From positions 1-32,991 of the forward strand of contig CAZRUA010000031.1 of assembly GCA_964603125.1 (NCBI GenBank): a stretch of DNA of 32,991 bases, read 5' to 3'. The notes under the pieces were generated by a model that was not told the DNA's origin, made no database searches, and saw only the letters and a list, made by a program, of their open reading frames with translations. Position 1 is the first letter of the stretch, and every line of letters begins with the position of its first letter. Positions 7,277 through 16,168 of the stretch are shown piece after piece. The DNA comes from CAZRUA01 sp964603125. GTDB lineage: Bacteria; Bacteroidota; Bacteroidia; B-17B0; Aurantibacillaceae. The position numbers were made by a program, and so were the translations under genes.

Positions 7277-8140
7277 TTATTTCATTTTCACATCTTCAAC
7301 TTGTAGCACTTCTCGGTATGAAACACCATTTGTTGGGTTATTTTTGTAGATATACGCTACAATATGACAATGTGCATCGTTGTAATTATTATTTACTGCA
7401 AAATTGCTTATAGATGTTGTTACTTCCTGATTTGCAGTCCAAATGTTTTGCATAGCTACCCCAAACGAACCATTTAAAGCTCCTCTTAGCACATGACGGT
7501 GCATATAATTAGGAATATAATCTGGAACCGCACTATAATCCAATTGTTCAGCAACTATACTATCTTCTACCAATAGCACTACTAAATTAATTGTATCGTC
7601 AATAGCCTTTAGCGCTGTGGTTTTAACATCAACGCTCAAATTACGTGTGCCTGAATTATAAGTTGGAGTAATTTCTAACTTAAAATCGGCTGGTAAATTT
7701 AAACTAGACGCTACTTCTGCTCCCCAACTAGTTACCGGTATAATATGTTGCGAGCTAGGAAATCCTTTTCTGTTAATCATTCCATTTGGATTCCCTGCAC
7801 TTGACACACCAAAAGTATTATCATAGTCGGTGCTTGTTAGATTCCTGAAATCAGTAGGATAATTTACCCCTAATGAAGCATAAAAGCCTGCATGTATACC
7901 TAAAGTTATTATTTGATTCGGATAAAGAGAATCTAATCTTAGAGCCTCTCGAGTTGCTCCAGGGCAATTACCACATTTATGGCCTGTAAAGTCTTCCAAT
8001 AATACCTTACGAGTTACTACTGTACTTCCTGTTGTTGAGGAAGAATTGGGAGTAGAATTCTCAACAGGATTACTAACAAAATCACATGATGTGAAAATTG
8101 CAGCACCTACTAATAAAATTGCTAAAATTATCTTTTTCAT
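7277..8140 (-). CDS. Omp28-related lipoprotein with CxxC motif
   Basis: 287 residues. Lipoprotein signal with lipobox ending at Cys19 (AIFTSC), followed by a Ser/Thr/Asn-rich linker. From about residue 43 it matches the start of the Omp28 family: VLLEDFTGHKCGNCPGAT, with Cys56 and Cys59 in a thioredoxin-like CxxC context, then DSLYPNQIITLGIHAGFYA. The C-terminal part (about 150-287) looks like an all-beta domain. Omp28 was first described as an outer-membrane protein of Porphyromonas gingivalis; its function is not settled. Here it is the last gene of a minus-strand run with DUF6029, a TlpA-like thioredoxin and a second, larger Omp28 protein, so a shared envelope thiol-related role is plausible but unproven. 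24 bases separate it from the upstream DUF6029 gene. Confidence 0.88.
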   Translation of the reverse strand: MKKIILAILLVGAAIFTSCDFVSNPVENSTPNSSSTTGSTVVTRKVLLEDFTGHKCGNCPGATREALRLDSLYPNQIITLGIHAGFYASLGVNYPTDFRNLTSTDYDNTFGVSSAGNPNGMINRKGFPSSQHIIPVTSWGAEVASSLNLPADFKLEITPTYNSGTRNLSVDVKTTALKAIDDTINLVVLLVEDSIVAEQLDYSAVPDYIPNYMHRHVLRGALNGSFGVAMQNIWTANQEVTTSISNFAVNNNYNDAHCHIVAYIYKNNPTNGVSYREVLQVEDVKMK

Positions 8141-8164
8141 TTTTAGATTTTAATTTATAAAACG

Positions 8165-9817
8165 TTAGAAACTACTTGTTATTGTTAAACTTAACCCATT
8201 TGATGCAGGCACATTACGGCAAACACCACCTACACAAAATATACCTTGACGTTGTTTACCATATTGTAAAGTTATTTTTGTAGATTCTTTTGTTATGCCC
8301 ATGCTAACTAGAGGGTAATGGAAACGCTCTTTTTCAATTGAATTACCATAATTATATTGATCTAGTACTGCAATATAGAAATTACTCATCGGCGTCCACT
8401 CTATTAAACCTGTTACCCAACTTCCTTTATCTTGCTTGGTTTGTAGAGTTTGAAACTCATAGCGAATACTTGATCCTGACTTATAAAAATGGCTCACATC
8501 TAAAACAAAAATATTTGAATTCACATTTTTATAACCGGCGTTTTCAGCATTAAACTGCACAATATTTTTATTGTAAAATTGATTCGAATACAAGAAAGTA
8601 CCTTTTAATTTTTTTGAGAATTTCTTTGTCATCTCTAAGGTAAAATCATGAAAATACTTGTCACCCATTTTTGCATAATCAACACTGTAAACATATTGTC
8701 GATTGTCATCAGCAGCCACTAAGTAGGTTGTATCTGTTCCGTGAGCCATAGAATAGTTAAGTAAAATATCCATTCCATATGTTCCACCTAATTTAGATTT
8801 TTTTGGAATCTTGAATTGCATTTCTGCCATCGCTCCCAATTCTCCATTAGGTTGTGTAGCATATGGATTATAAGCGGGTAACAAATAAGTGTGTGCTTTA
8901 GTTAAAGCAGGTAAAAAATTAATTATGGCTGCTTGTCCTGTAGCATTTCTATCCGAACGATACATGAAATTGTCAATCATTTTACCCGCAAGTAAAAACG
9001 AAAAGCCTTTCATGGCATAAGAAGTGGAAACATAAAATGCTTTACCATCTTTGTAAGAGTTTTTGTTTGCTCCTCCTGGATCATTAATTTTATAAGCACC
9101 TTCCGAGGTGAAATTAAAATCGCCACGATTAATATTTATTCGTCCTCCATAACATCCAACATTTTCAGGTAAAACAAGCGAAGGATCTTCATCTTTTTGA
9201 TATTTACTTACAAAACTACCACCTACTATAATTCTGGTTTTGCAGTTTACCATAGCAGAATCTAATAACTCATTTATATTTATTTCGCCATCAAATCCTC
9301 TTACTGTTCCAGGACTAAAGCTAAAAAAAGTTCTCTGTCTTCCAATTAATCCTTTTAATGTAATTCCTTTGTAAGGATTATAAATTACACGAGAACCTTC
9401 TAAGGTATTATCATAAAGTAATCCGCGTTCTTCATAAATACGTAAAATCATACCTGAACCAAACTGCTCATAAAAATTACCAACTGTTATATCAATATTT
9501 TTATGTGTATATCTTGCAAATCGGTAAGGGATTCCAGTTCCTTTGTATCTCTTATCAAAACCCTGCAATACATCCAAGTAATGTTCGTATCGGATACCAG
9601 CGGTAAAATTACCTCGAGTATAGTTTAAGTTCATAAAGCCGTTAGCCAAAACCTTTTGAGGAACAATAGGTGCGCCAATAGTTGTATCAGCATTGTAATA
9701 TTGTCCGTCGAATTGATAATTCCCTCTTATTTGGCTTACTGTTTCGCTTATTTGCGAAAAAGCGGATAGGTTTAAAACCAATCCGCCTATCATTAAAGTT
9801 CGTTTATATAGTTTCAC
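8165..9817 (-). CDS. DUF6029-like outer-membrane protein
   Basis: 550 residues from a GTG start at 9817, only 3 bases after the stop of the TlpA-like gene. Signal peptide about 1-21 (ending AFSQ). The rest alternates polar and aromatic/hydrophobic residues as in a large outer-membrane barrel, with typical strand segments (GIRYEHYLDVLQGFDKRY, ITVGNFYEQFGSGM, LNYSMAHG) and a C-terminus of LSLTITSSF ending in Phe. The segment YEERGLLYDNTLEGSRV followed by KGITLKGLIGRQ is characteristic of DUF6029 as I remember it. Role unknown; tight coupling with a periplasmic thioredoxin-like gene and two Omp28 genes suggests that they work together at the outer membrane. Confidence 0.78.
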   Translation of the reverse strand: MKLYKRTLMIGGLVLNLSAFSQISETVSQIRGNYQFDGQYYNADTTIGAPIVPQKVLANGFMNLNYTRGNFTAGIRYEHYLDVLQGFDKRYKGTGIPYRFARYTHKNIDITVGNFYEQFGSGMILRIYEERGLLYDNTLEGSRVIYNPYKGITLKGLIGRQRTFFSFSPGTVRGFDGEININELLDSAMVNCKTRIIVGGSFVSKYQKDEDPSLVLPENVGCYGGRININRGDFNFTSEGAYKINDPGGANKNSYKDGKAFYVSTSYAMKGFSFLLAGKMIDNFMYRSDRNATGQAAIINFLPALTKAHTYLLPAYNPYATQPNGELGAMAEMQFKIPKKSKLGGTYGMDILLNYSMAHGTDTTYLVAADDNRQYVYSVDYAKMGDKYFHDFTLEMTKKFSKKLKGTFLYSNQFYNKNIVQFNAENAGYKNVNSNIFVLDVSHFYKSGSSIRYEFQTLQTKQDKGSWVTGLIEWTPMSNFYIAVLDQYNYGNSIEKERFHYPLVSMGITKESTKITLQYGKQRQGIFCVGGVCRNVPASNGLSLTITSSF

Positions 9818-9820
9818 AAT

Positions 9821-10336
9821 TTAGTGTTCAATTTTTTCGCCTTTAGCGAGTTTCTGAATATTCTTGTACAATTCGTTTTCGTCTCCAGCGCTATACCCAG
9901 TGTGCGTCCAAACTACATTACCTTTACCATCAACCAAAAATGTTTGAGGAGGGTTATTTACGTTTAAAGCTTTTTTAAAATCACTGTTTTCGTCAATATA
10001 AACTTCATATTCCCAGCCACGTGTTTTCACGGTTGTTGGTACACGAGCTGATGTACGAGCATCATCAATAGAAATAGCAATTATCTTAACGCCTGTTTCC
10101 TTTTGCCAATCAGCGTAAACATCATTAATAGCTTCCAACTCTTGCACACAAGGCTTGCACCAAGTTGCCCAAAAATTAATTACCATTGGTTTACCATCAT
10201 TGCTAAATGTACTGGTGTTAATTTTAGTACCATCTGTTTTTTTTATCATTACAGAAGGAATTTTATTATCATCGCTAGGTATAGTTGCAGAAGCAAGAAC
10301 CAAAATTGCACTTAAAGCAAATAGTATTTTTTTCAT
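9821..10336 (-). CDS. TlpA-like periplasmic thioredoxin (redoxin family)
   Basis: 171 residues from ATG 10336 (MKKILFAL); an in-frame TTG at 10360 would only put eight extra residues before the signal peptide. Signal peptide about 1-18, so periplasmic or membrane-anchored by its N-terminus. Thioredoxin fold of the TlpA/ResA type with VINFWATWCKPC (Cys60, Cys63) and the cis-proline region NNPPQTFLVDGKGNVV. Family members reduce or shuffle disulfides of exported proteins or heme-lyase partners. Operon: 3 bases before the DUF6029 gene, and two Omp28 proteins with their own CxxC motifs flank it, so they are candidate substrates or partners. A terminator for the upstream T9SS Omp28 gene lies between, so this gene may rely partly on read-through or on its own promoter. 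Confidence 0.9.
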   Translation of the reverse strand: MKKILFALSAILVLASATIPSDDNKIPSVMIKKTDGTKINTSTFSNDGKPMVINFWATWCKPCVQELEAINDVYADWQKETGVKIIAISIDDARTSARVPTTVKTRGWEYEVYIDENSDFKKALNVNNPPQTFLVDGKGNVVWTHTGYSAGDENELYKNIQKLAKGEKIEH

Positions 10337-10376
10337 GAGATTGTTTTTTCGGTTGAACAACCAAAAATAGTACCAT

Positions 10377-10410
10377 AAAAAAAGCCTTCCAAAATCAATG
10401 GAAGGCTTTT
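10377..10410 (-). terminator. Intrinsic terminator of the T9SS Omp28 gene
   Basis: A perfect 11-bp stem (10400-10410 with 10380-10390), 9-base loop, and on the minus strand a run of seven T (10383-10377). It lies nine bases past the stop codon of the gene at 10419-12383. Confidence 0.88.
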
Positions 10411-10418
10411 AAAATGTA

Positions 10419-12383
10419 TTAGTTATTTACAATTAATTTTTGTGTACTAACACCTTTGCTGTTTTTTATAACAACATTGTAAGCACCGTTTGCAACATTT
10501 GACAAATCAATTGATACATTGTTTAAACCTGTGTTGATTTGTTTTGAAACAGTTGAAACTACTTCACCTAATGTATTATAGATAGTAATGATTGCGTTAT
10601 CGCTTTCAACAGCATTGATATTTACAGAAACATTACCGTTAGCTGGATTTGGAGATAAAGTGAAAGCAAAGTTTGCAACACTTTCTTTAACACCAACAAC
10701 AGTTGTAATATTTACGTTATCCACATAAATTTGGTTACCGTAACCATTAATTACTTGGAATTTAACCATAACATCTGGCATACCTGCATAAGCACTTAAA
10801 TCAACAGCATCATTTCTAAAATCAGTTAATGCACTTGGAACATAAGCACTTGCTGTTTGATCCGCAACAGTTGCAAGAGTTGAACCTGTTTTAGAATATA
10901 AAGTTGCCCAAGTAGTTCCACAATCTGTAGAAGCTAATACATTTAATGTTTCAACATAAGTAGCATCGTAACGAGCGTGTGCTACGTCAAAAGTCATTGT
11001 TGATGAAACTGCACCTGATAAATCTAAACGTGGTAAATATAAATCATCAATGTCACCTTCAACTGCGTTATTGTATGCGTCATATTTCATTGCGCCATTA
11101 CCACCAGTTAAAATATTAGCTCTGCTCCATGTATTAGCGCCACCATTTGGATTAACAACAGCCCAACCAGTTGGAATACCCGCAGCTGTGAACGCTTGAG
11201 TTAAAGGAGCCATAGTAGTAGCCGCAAAAATGTAGAATTTAGAAGTTTTTGTGTTATTTCCAGATACTGCATCTGCAATACCATTAGGATTACCTACAGT
11301 AACAGATAAAGTGTGAGTTCCAGCAGCAACAGTTTGTGTTGGTAAAGTTACCACAGCAGTAGCCCCTGGAGCAACATTTCCTGTCCAGTTATAAACTTGG
11401 TTTGCACCAGCATCTACTTTATAAGTGATATCAGCAGCTGTTAAATTAACAACTCCATTATTTTTTAAAGTGAATTTACCATCGAAGCTTGTTCCGCAAA
11501 TAACCTCCGAAGCAACTGAAACCGCAGCAATATCATTTGGAATTGGCTGAGGAACGCTATAAGCAGCTTGGTGAATTGGACGAGAAACAAATAAACCTGG
11601 TCCAGCTGTAGCATCCTCTTGAATAAATCCAACAATAGCTACTTCTGCCTTATTCCAAATATAAGTTGGCATAGCCGCTTTAATAGAACCTGAAAAAACT
11701 TGACCATTTGTCCAAGTTCCGCCTAAAGCAGTTCCATTAACATCTGGGACCATTTTACGCATAATAAATTCAAAATCTTTTTCACCATTAGTTCCGGGCG
11801 CAGTTGCATAAGAAATATGCTCTTCTGTAATTGCTAAACGCAATTTTAAAGGTGCAGCAGCTGTAAAAGCTTGTGCAGCTGTTACAGTATAGTTAATTGT
11901 AATTGAATCTAAAGTTGCGTTCCAAGTATGTGTAATATTCAAACTGAATGGAGCATCTTGTGTGTTATAAGAGTTATCTACCATTGTTTGAGTAATAAAA
12001 CCAGCATGTCCATCACTTCCATTTCCACTACCATCAGGAATGGTATTACCATTGTAACGTGCTTGTGGAGCAAATTGATCAGCTGGCGGATTGTAGAAAC
12101 CATGACGCGCAACTGGTTCAGTTGGGTTTTGTTTATATAAAGATGTTGCACTTGTTGGTGCACTAGGGATAGCAACTTGATAACGTAACAAAATCATTTT
12201 TCTAACAGGAGAAATGTTTGCGTCGGCAATACTAGTAATGTAAGGATTTGTTGCAGCACAAGGACCACAATTTTCACCCGTAAATTCTTCATACAAAGTA
12301 GTACGAGTAGTTTGAGCATTCGCGTTAACTGCAAATAAAGCACTTAAGCCAATAGCAGAAAACAGTTGTAATGTTTTTTTCAT
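10419..12383 (-). CDS. Omp28 / choice-of-anchor J protein with T9SS sorting domain
   Basis: 654 residues. Signal peptide about 1-24 (AVNANAQ). Residues about 27-270: Omp28 region beginning TTLYEEFTGENCGPCAATNP, with Cys39 and Cys42 in a thioredoxin-like CxxC. About 275-385: a CARDB-like beta domain (NDIAAVSVA, LKNNGVVNLTAADITYKVD, AGTHTLSVTVGN). About 390-560: choice-of-anchor J-like domain (GWAVVNPNGGANTWSR, DDLYLPRLDLSG, IYVDNVNI). About 570-654: type A T9SS C-terminal sorting domain (TLSPNPANGNVSVNIN, ANGAYNVVIKN, STQKLIVNN). The product should be exported by T9SS and anchored or released at the cell surface. First gene of the minus-strand envelope run. Ala/Thr-rich composition and favourable codons suggest good expression. 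Confidence 0.92.
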   Translation of the reverse strand: MKKTLQLFSAIGLSALFAVNANAQTTRTTLYEEFTGENCGPCAATNPYITSIADANISPVRKMILLRYQVAIPSAPTSATSLYKQNPTEPVARHGFYNPPADQFAPQARYNGNTIPDGSGNGSDGHAGFITQTMVDNSYNTQDAPFSLNITHTWNATLDSITINYTVTAAQAFTAAAPLKLRLAITEEHISYATAPGTNGEKDFEFIMRKMVPDVNGTALGGTWTNGQVFSGSIKAAMPTYIWNKAEVAIVGFIQEDATAGPGLFVSRPIHQAAYSVPQPIPNDIAAVSVASEVICGTSFDGKFTLKNNGVVNLTAADITYKVDAGANQVYNWTGNVAPGATAVVTLPTQTVAAGTHTLSVTVGNPNGIADAVSGNNTKTSKFYIFAATTMAPLTQAFTAAGIPTGWAVVNPNGGANTWSRANILTGGNGAMKYDAYNNAVEGDIDDLYLPRLDLSGAVSSTMTFDVAHARYDATYVETLNVLASTDCGTTWATLYSKTGSTLATVADQTASAYVPSALTDFRNDAVDLSAYAGMPDVMVKFQVINGYGNQIYVDNVNITTVVGVKESVANFAFTLSPNPANGNVSVNINAVESDNAIITIYNTLGEVVSTVSKQINTGLNNVSIDLSNVANGAYNVVIKNSKGVSTQKLIVNN

Positions 12384-12455
12384 GTTGGTTTGTTTTAAAT
12401 TTTTAAATAATTTAATTGTATTGTGTTCAACAAAAGGCGAAACAAATTAAGACAA

Positions 12456-12484
12456 TCTAAAATCAAAAATCAAATGATTTTAGA
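12456..12484. repeat. Perfect inverted repeat between proline dehydrogenase and T9SS Omp28 genes
   Basis: Ten-base arms (TCTAAAATCA at 12456-12465, its complement at 12475-12484) around a 9-base loop. There is no T run on the minus strand, so it is a poor intrinsic terminator for proline dehydrogenase; it could be a leader hairpin or protein-binding site about 75-100 bases upstream of the T9SS Omp28 start. Confidence 0.5.
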
Positions 12485-12533
12485 CGAAAAATGAGAATTT
12501 TTTTAAAATTACACTTAATAATTTGGTAACCAA

Positions 12534-13688
12534 TTACTTACGTCTTTGTTTTTCTTTTATGATTAAGCCTAATTCTCGCCCAGTTTGACCTTTTACGCTT
12601 GTATTTTCCTGTGCGCGACGAATTAAATAAGGCATTACTTCATTAATTGGACCATAAGGAACGTATTTACTTACATTATAGCCTGCAAGTGATAAATTAT
12701 AACTTATATGATCACTCATGCCTAACAATTGTGAAAAATAAATTCGTTTATCATCCAACTTAATATTATTCTCACGCATTAAGTTAGCTAAATGCATACT
12801 GCTATCTTCATTGTGTGTGCCTGCGCACAATCCAAATCTGTCGATATGTTTCACACAATACTCTAAAGCTAAATTATAATCTCTGTCGGAGTTAGCTTTA
12901 CTATCTTGTATTGGATTAGGATAATTCATCTCCGCTGCTCGCTTACCCTCTTTCTCCATATATGCGCCTCGTACCAACTTTGCCCCTATGTAATAGTTTC
13001 CTTTCACAGCATTTTCATGCGACTTTTTTAGAAATTCCAGTCTATCCTTGCGATACAATTGAAATGTGTTATAAACAATTGGACCATCGGTATTATACTT
13101 TACCATATTTGCATCTGCCAAATCATCAATGGCTTGTTGTATCCAACTTTCTTCTGCATCAATAAATATAGGTTGATTAGCCGCTTTAGCTTCTTTACAA
13201 ATTTTATTTACACGTTCTGCAACCCTTTCCCATTCGGCGGTTTCATTATCGCTTAGTTTTTCATGAGCACTTACTTTAACTAATAAGTCAAATCGAGCTA
13301 AGCCGGTTACTTTAAAAACACAAAAAGGAATATGTTTATCGTTTTTAGCTTTATGAATCGTTTCTATCGTTTCTTTGCAACAAGCCTCAAAATCCGTTTC
13401 GCTTTCTTTTCCTTCTACACTATAATCTAATATAGTTCCTATATTAAACTTACCCAACTCTTTAATTGTATTATCGCATTCATGAATATTTTCGCCACCC
13501 ACAAACTGTTTAAAAATCGTTCGCTTAAATAAGCCCTTAAAGCCCATTTTTAAAGCTAAAGGAGCTGTTTTGGCTCCAACTTTCACCAAAAAAGGATTTC
13601 CAATTAGTTTAAACAACCAATACGAACGATTTAAATCGCTATTGGATTTTGCCTTGAAAGCGTTTTCGGTATTATTAAATGAAAGCAT
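12534..13688 (-). CDS. Proline dehydrogenase (monofunctional)
   Basis: 384 residues from ATG 13688. An in-frame TTG at 13709 is possible, but it falls inside the -7 box of a consensus promoter, so the ATG is chosen. FAD-dependent TIM-barrel PRODH enzyme that oxidises L-proline to pyrroline-5-carboxylate and passes electrons to quinone. Family signatures: LDYSVEGKES (strand 1), FCVFKVTGLARF, IFIDAEESWIQ, YNTFQLYRKDRLEF, GAKLVRGAYMEKE, AGTHNEDSS, YFSQLLGMSDHISYNL and the C-terminal YLIRRAQENTSVKGQ with the Arg pair that holds the proline carboxylate. Length matches the monofunctional enzymes of Bacteroidota rather than bifunctional PutA; the partner P5C dehydrogenase is not in this window. Divergent from the trpG operon. 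Confidence 0.95.
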   Translation of the reverse strand: MLSFNNTENAFKAKSNSDLNRSYWLFKLIGNPFLVKVGAKTAPLALKMGFKGLFKRTIFKQFVGGENIHECDNTIKELGKFNIGTILDYSVEGKESETDFEACCKETIETIHKAKNDKHIPFCVFKVTGLARFDLLVKVSAHEKLSDNETAEWERVAERVNKICKEAKAANQPIFIDAEESWIQQAIDDLADANMVKYNTDGPIVYNTFQLYRKDRLEFLKKSHENAVKGNYYIGAKLVRGAYMEKEGKRAAEMNYPNPIQDSKANSDRDYNLALEYCVKHIDRFGLCAGTHNEDSSMHLANLMRENNIKLDDKRIYFSQLLGMSDHISYNLSLAGYNVSKYVPYGPINEVMPYLIRRAQENTSVKGQTGRELGLIIKEKQRRK

Positions 13689-13706
13689 AGTTTTTCTTAG
13701 AGAGTA

Positions 13707-13738
13707 CAAATATACTTTTTACAAAAGGTATAACAAAA
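13707..13738 (-). promoter_or_regulatory. Consensus Bacteroidota promoter of proline dehydrogenase
   Basis: Minus strand: TTTTG at 13738-13734, a 19-base spacer, then TATATTTG at 13714-13707, an exact TTTG-N19-TAnnTTTG match. Predicted transcription start about 13700, giving a leader of roughly 12 bases before ATG 13688. Confidence 0.7.
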
Positions 13739-13819
13739 TTTACACTTCTGTTTAAAATCATAAAGCTTCGCCCTATACTTTAATATCAACACACAATGCT
13801 CAAAGCTTGCAAATTTTAG

Positions 13820-13827
13820 TAATTTTG
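13820..13827 (+). promoter_or_regulatory. Probable -7 box of the trpG-VIT-aroB-aroA operon
   Basis: TAATTTTG matches TAnnTTTG, 14 bases before the TTG start codon at 13841, with a purine-rich stretch (GAAGAAAAAAGG) in between. No matching -33 element at the usual distance, so support is only moderate. Confidence 0.4.
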
Positions 13828-13840
13828 AAGAAAAAAGGCC

Positions 13841-14410
13841 TTGTCGCTTATAATCATAGATAATTACGATAGTTTTACTTTTAACCTTTATCATTTGGTT
13901 GAAAAACTTTATTCTGAATCGCCTGAAGTTAAAAGGAATAACGAAATTTCTTTAGAGGAAATAAATAAATACGATAAAATTATTTTATCGCCTGGTCCTG
14001 GACTACCTAAAGATGCAGGTATTATGCCTCAAGTTATTGAAGCTTATAAAACAACAAAGCCAATACTTGGAATTTGCTTAGGTATGCAAGCAATTGGCGA
14101 AAATTTTAATTGCGCACTAGAAAACTTAACTGAAGTTGTGCATGGACAATCAAGGAAAATTAAAGTTGATACTTCCAGTTTTTTGTTTGAACATTGCCCT
14201 GCCGAGTTTACTGTTGGCAGATATCATTCATGGGTTATATCAAAAAATAATTTTAACAAAGAGCTAAAAGTTATTGCAGAGGACGAACAAAACAATATTA
14301 TGGCAATAGAACATAAAGAACTTAAAATGTGTGGGGTGCAATTTCATCCAGAAAGTATATTAAGTGAATATGGTGAACAAATAATTAAGAACTGGTTAAA
14401 CCAAAAATAA
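13841..14410 (+). CDS. trpG/pabA: Anthranilate/aminodeoxychorismate synthase glutamine amidotransferase subunit
   Basis: 189 residues, class I glutamine amidotransferase that supplies ammonia from glutamine to a chorismate-using partner (TrpE or PabB, not in this window). Family start IIIDNYDSFTFNL, oxyanion/glutamine loop SPGPGLPKDAG, nucleophile Cys79 in GICLGMQAIGE, catalytic His169 and Glu171 in VQFHPES. The start must be TTG at 13841: no ATG exists upstream of the conserved N-terminus, and the resulting MSLIIIDNYD fits the family length. Its place ahead of aroB and aroA puts it with chorismate metabolism; sequence alone does not separate the tryptophan from the folate role, and one protein may serve both. 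One base separates it from the VIT gene. Confidence 0.92.
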   Translation: MSLIIIDNYDSFTFNLYHLVEKLYSESPEVKRNNEISLEEINKYDKIILSPGPGLPKDAGIMPQVIEAYKTTKPILGICLGMQAIGENFNCALENLTEVVHGQSRKIKVDTSSFLFEHCPAEFTVGRYHSWVISKNNFNKELKVIAEDEQNNIMAIEHKELKMCGVQFHPESILSEYGEQIIKNWLNQK

Positions 14411-14411
14411 A

Positions 14412-15113
14412 ATGGATACTCATTTACATCATACCGAAAAACACTTAAACAGTCCTCAACTACTTACCGATATTGTAATTGGAATGAGTGATGGACTTAC
14501 TGTACCATTTGCGTTAGCAGCGGGTTTAACAGGAGCAGTAAACAACAATAGCCTGATATTAGTTGCAGGTATTGCCGAAATAGCTGCAGGAAGCATAGCT
14601 ATGGGATTAGGAGGTTACTTAGCAGGGAGAACCGAACAAGATCATTACAAAAACGAATTAAAACGTGAATACGAAGAGGTTGAATTACTACCCGATAGAG
14701 AAAGAGAGGAAGTGCGTGAGTTTTTTGAAAACCTAGGTTTAAGCGCCGAATTACAGCAACATGCCGTTGAAGAAATTACAAGAGATAAAAAGCGTTGGGT
14801 TGACTTTATGATGAAATACGAATTAGGCTTGGATGAACCCGATCCTAAAAGAGCTACCAAAAGTGCATTAAACATTGGTTTGTCATATATTGCTGGCGGT
14901 GTAATTCCTTTGTTGCCCTATGCCTTTACTGATACACCCATAACTGGGTTGAAAATATCTGCAGGGTTAACATTAATTTGCTTATTTGTTTTTGGATATT
15001 TTAAAAGCAAAATAATTGGTGTTAATCCATTTTCGGGCGCTTTAAAAGTAATGATAATTGGTGCTTTGGCAGCAGGAGCTGCTTTTAGTATTGCAAAATT
15101 AATTGGAGGATAA
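14412..15113 (+). CDS. VIT1/CCC1-family iron or manganese transporter
   Basis: 233 residues. N-terminal His-rich stretch (THLHHTEKH), then helices starting LTDIVIGMSDGLTVPFALAAGLTGA, a signature of the VIT/CCC1 (DUF125) family, followed by AGIAEIAAGSIAMGLGGYLAGRTEQDHY, then an acidic cytoplasmic segment about 80-140 rich in Glu/Asp/Arg that in this family forms the metal-binding hub, and two to three C-terminal helices. Moves Fe2+ or Mn2+ out of the cytosol. It starts one base after the trpG stop and ends two bases before aroB, so it is part of the operon although its function is unrelated to aromatic synthesis. DAHP synthase, the first enzyme of the pathway, is metal-dependent, but any link is speculation. 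Confidence 0.92.
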   Translation: MDTHLHHTEKHLNSPQLLTDIVIGMSDGLTVPFALAAGLTGAVNNNSLILVAGIAEIAAGSIAMGLGGYLAGRTEQDHYKNELKREYEEVELLPDREREEVREFFENLGLSAELQQHAVEEITRDKKRWVDFMMKYELGLDEPDPKRATKSALNIGLSYIAGGVIPLLPYAFTDTPITGLKISAGLTLICLFVFGYFKSKIIGVNPFSGALKVMIIGALAAGAAFSIAKLIGG

Positions 15114-15115
15114 TT

Positions 15116-16168
15116 ATGATAAAAAAAATTAAATCAAATAATCATTTTGTTTTTGTTGGCGATGATTGCAACAAAGAGTTAAAACTATTTTTAAAACAAA
15201 ATAAGTATTCACAAATATTTATTTTATGTGATGAAAACACTATGAAGTTTTGTTTACCACAATTAATTCATACAAATGAAGTATTAAGTAAAGCTGAAAT
15301 AATTGAGGTAGATAGTGGGGAAATAAATAAAAATATTGAAACCACTGTTTTATGTTGGCAAACATTAACGGAGTTAGAGGCAGATAAAAACTCTTTGCTC
15401 ATAAATGTGGGTGGCGGAATGATTAGCGACCTTGGTGGATTTATTGCAAGCACCTATAAACGAGGAATTGATTTTATAAATATACCTACCACAGTTTTAG
15501 GAATGGCGGATGCAAGTGTGGGTGGAAAAAACGGAATTGATTTCCTGCATTTCAAAAATCAAATAGGAACAATTACACAGCCTAAAGCAATATTTTGCTC
15601 TACCCATTTTTTAGCAACTTTACCTAAACGCCATGTGGATAATGGCTTTGCTGAAATTATTAAAATTGCAATAATAGCTGATAAAAATTTATTTAAAGAA
15701 ATTTGTATTGCAGGAGAGTTCAACACTGAGAATTGGACAAAAATAATTATTAGAGCTATTGAACTTAAAAACAATATTGTAAAAAAAGATCCAACGGAAA
15801 AAAACATACGCAAACTACTTAACTTTGGCCACACTATTGGACATGCCATTGAAAGTTACTTGATGGATAAAAAAGATTTATTGCACGGCGAAGCTATTGC
15901 CACAGGAATGTATTATGAAACTAAACTCGCGCATCAATTAAAATTGATTACGAGTGATGAGAGGGAAATTATAGAAATCATTTTAAATAAATACTATAAA
16001 ATCGAATCATTTACTGCCAGCGAAATAGGGGAAATAACAGCCATTGCTAAGCACGATAAAAAAAACAAAGGCAATAGAATTAATTTTAGTTTACCTAATG
16101 GAATTGGAAAGGGGAAAATAAATGTTGAAATAACCGAAGCTAAATTCAAAACTTTATTCAACAAATAA
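15116..16168 (+). CDS. aroB: 3-dehydroquinate synthase
   Basis: 350 residues, second step of the shikimate pathway: converts DAHP to 3-dehydroquinate using NAD+ and a divalent metal. Signatures: NVGGGMISDLGGFIAS (NAD-binding), YKRGIDFINIPTTVLGMADASVGGKNGID split across two conserved blocks, metal ligands in GFAEIIK (Glu), NFGHTIGHAIE (His) and LLHGEAIATGM (His). Length normal for the family. ATG two bases after the VIT stop; its stop codon overlaps the aroA ATG by one base (TAATG), giving translational coupling. Confidence 0.97.
   Translation: MIKKIKSNNHFVFVGDDCNKELKLFLKQNKYSQIFILCDENTMKFCLPQLIHTNEVLSKAEIIEVDSGEINKNIETTVLCWQTLTELEADKNSLLINVGGGMISDLGGFIASTYKRGIDFINIPTTVLGMADASVGGKNGIDFLHFKNQIGTITQPKAIFCSTHFLATLPKRHVDNGFAEIIKIAIIADKNLFKEICIAGEFNTENWTKIIIRAIELKNNIVKKDPTEKNIRKLLNFGHTIGHAIESYLMDKKDLLHGEAIATGMYYETKLAHQLKLITSDEREIIEIILNKYYKIESFTASEIGEITAIAKHDKKNKGNRINFSLPNGIGKGKINVEITEAKFKTLFNK

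Noticed and set aside
7089..7349. 86-codon plus-strand frame
   Set aside because: Runs through the terminator at 7131-7168 and antisense into the Omp28 lipoprotein gene; composition looks like chance.
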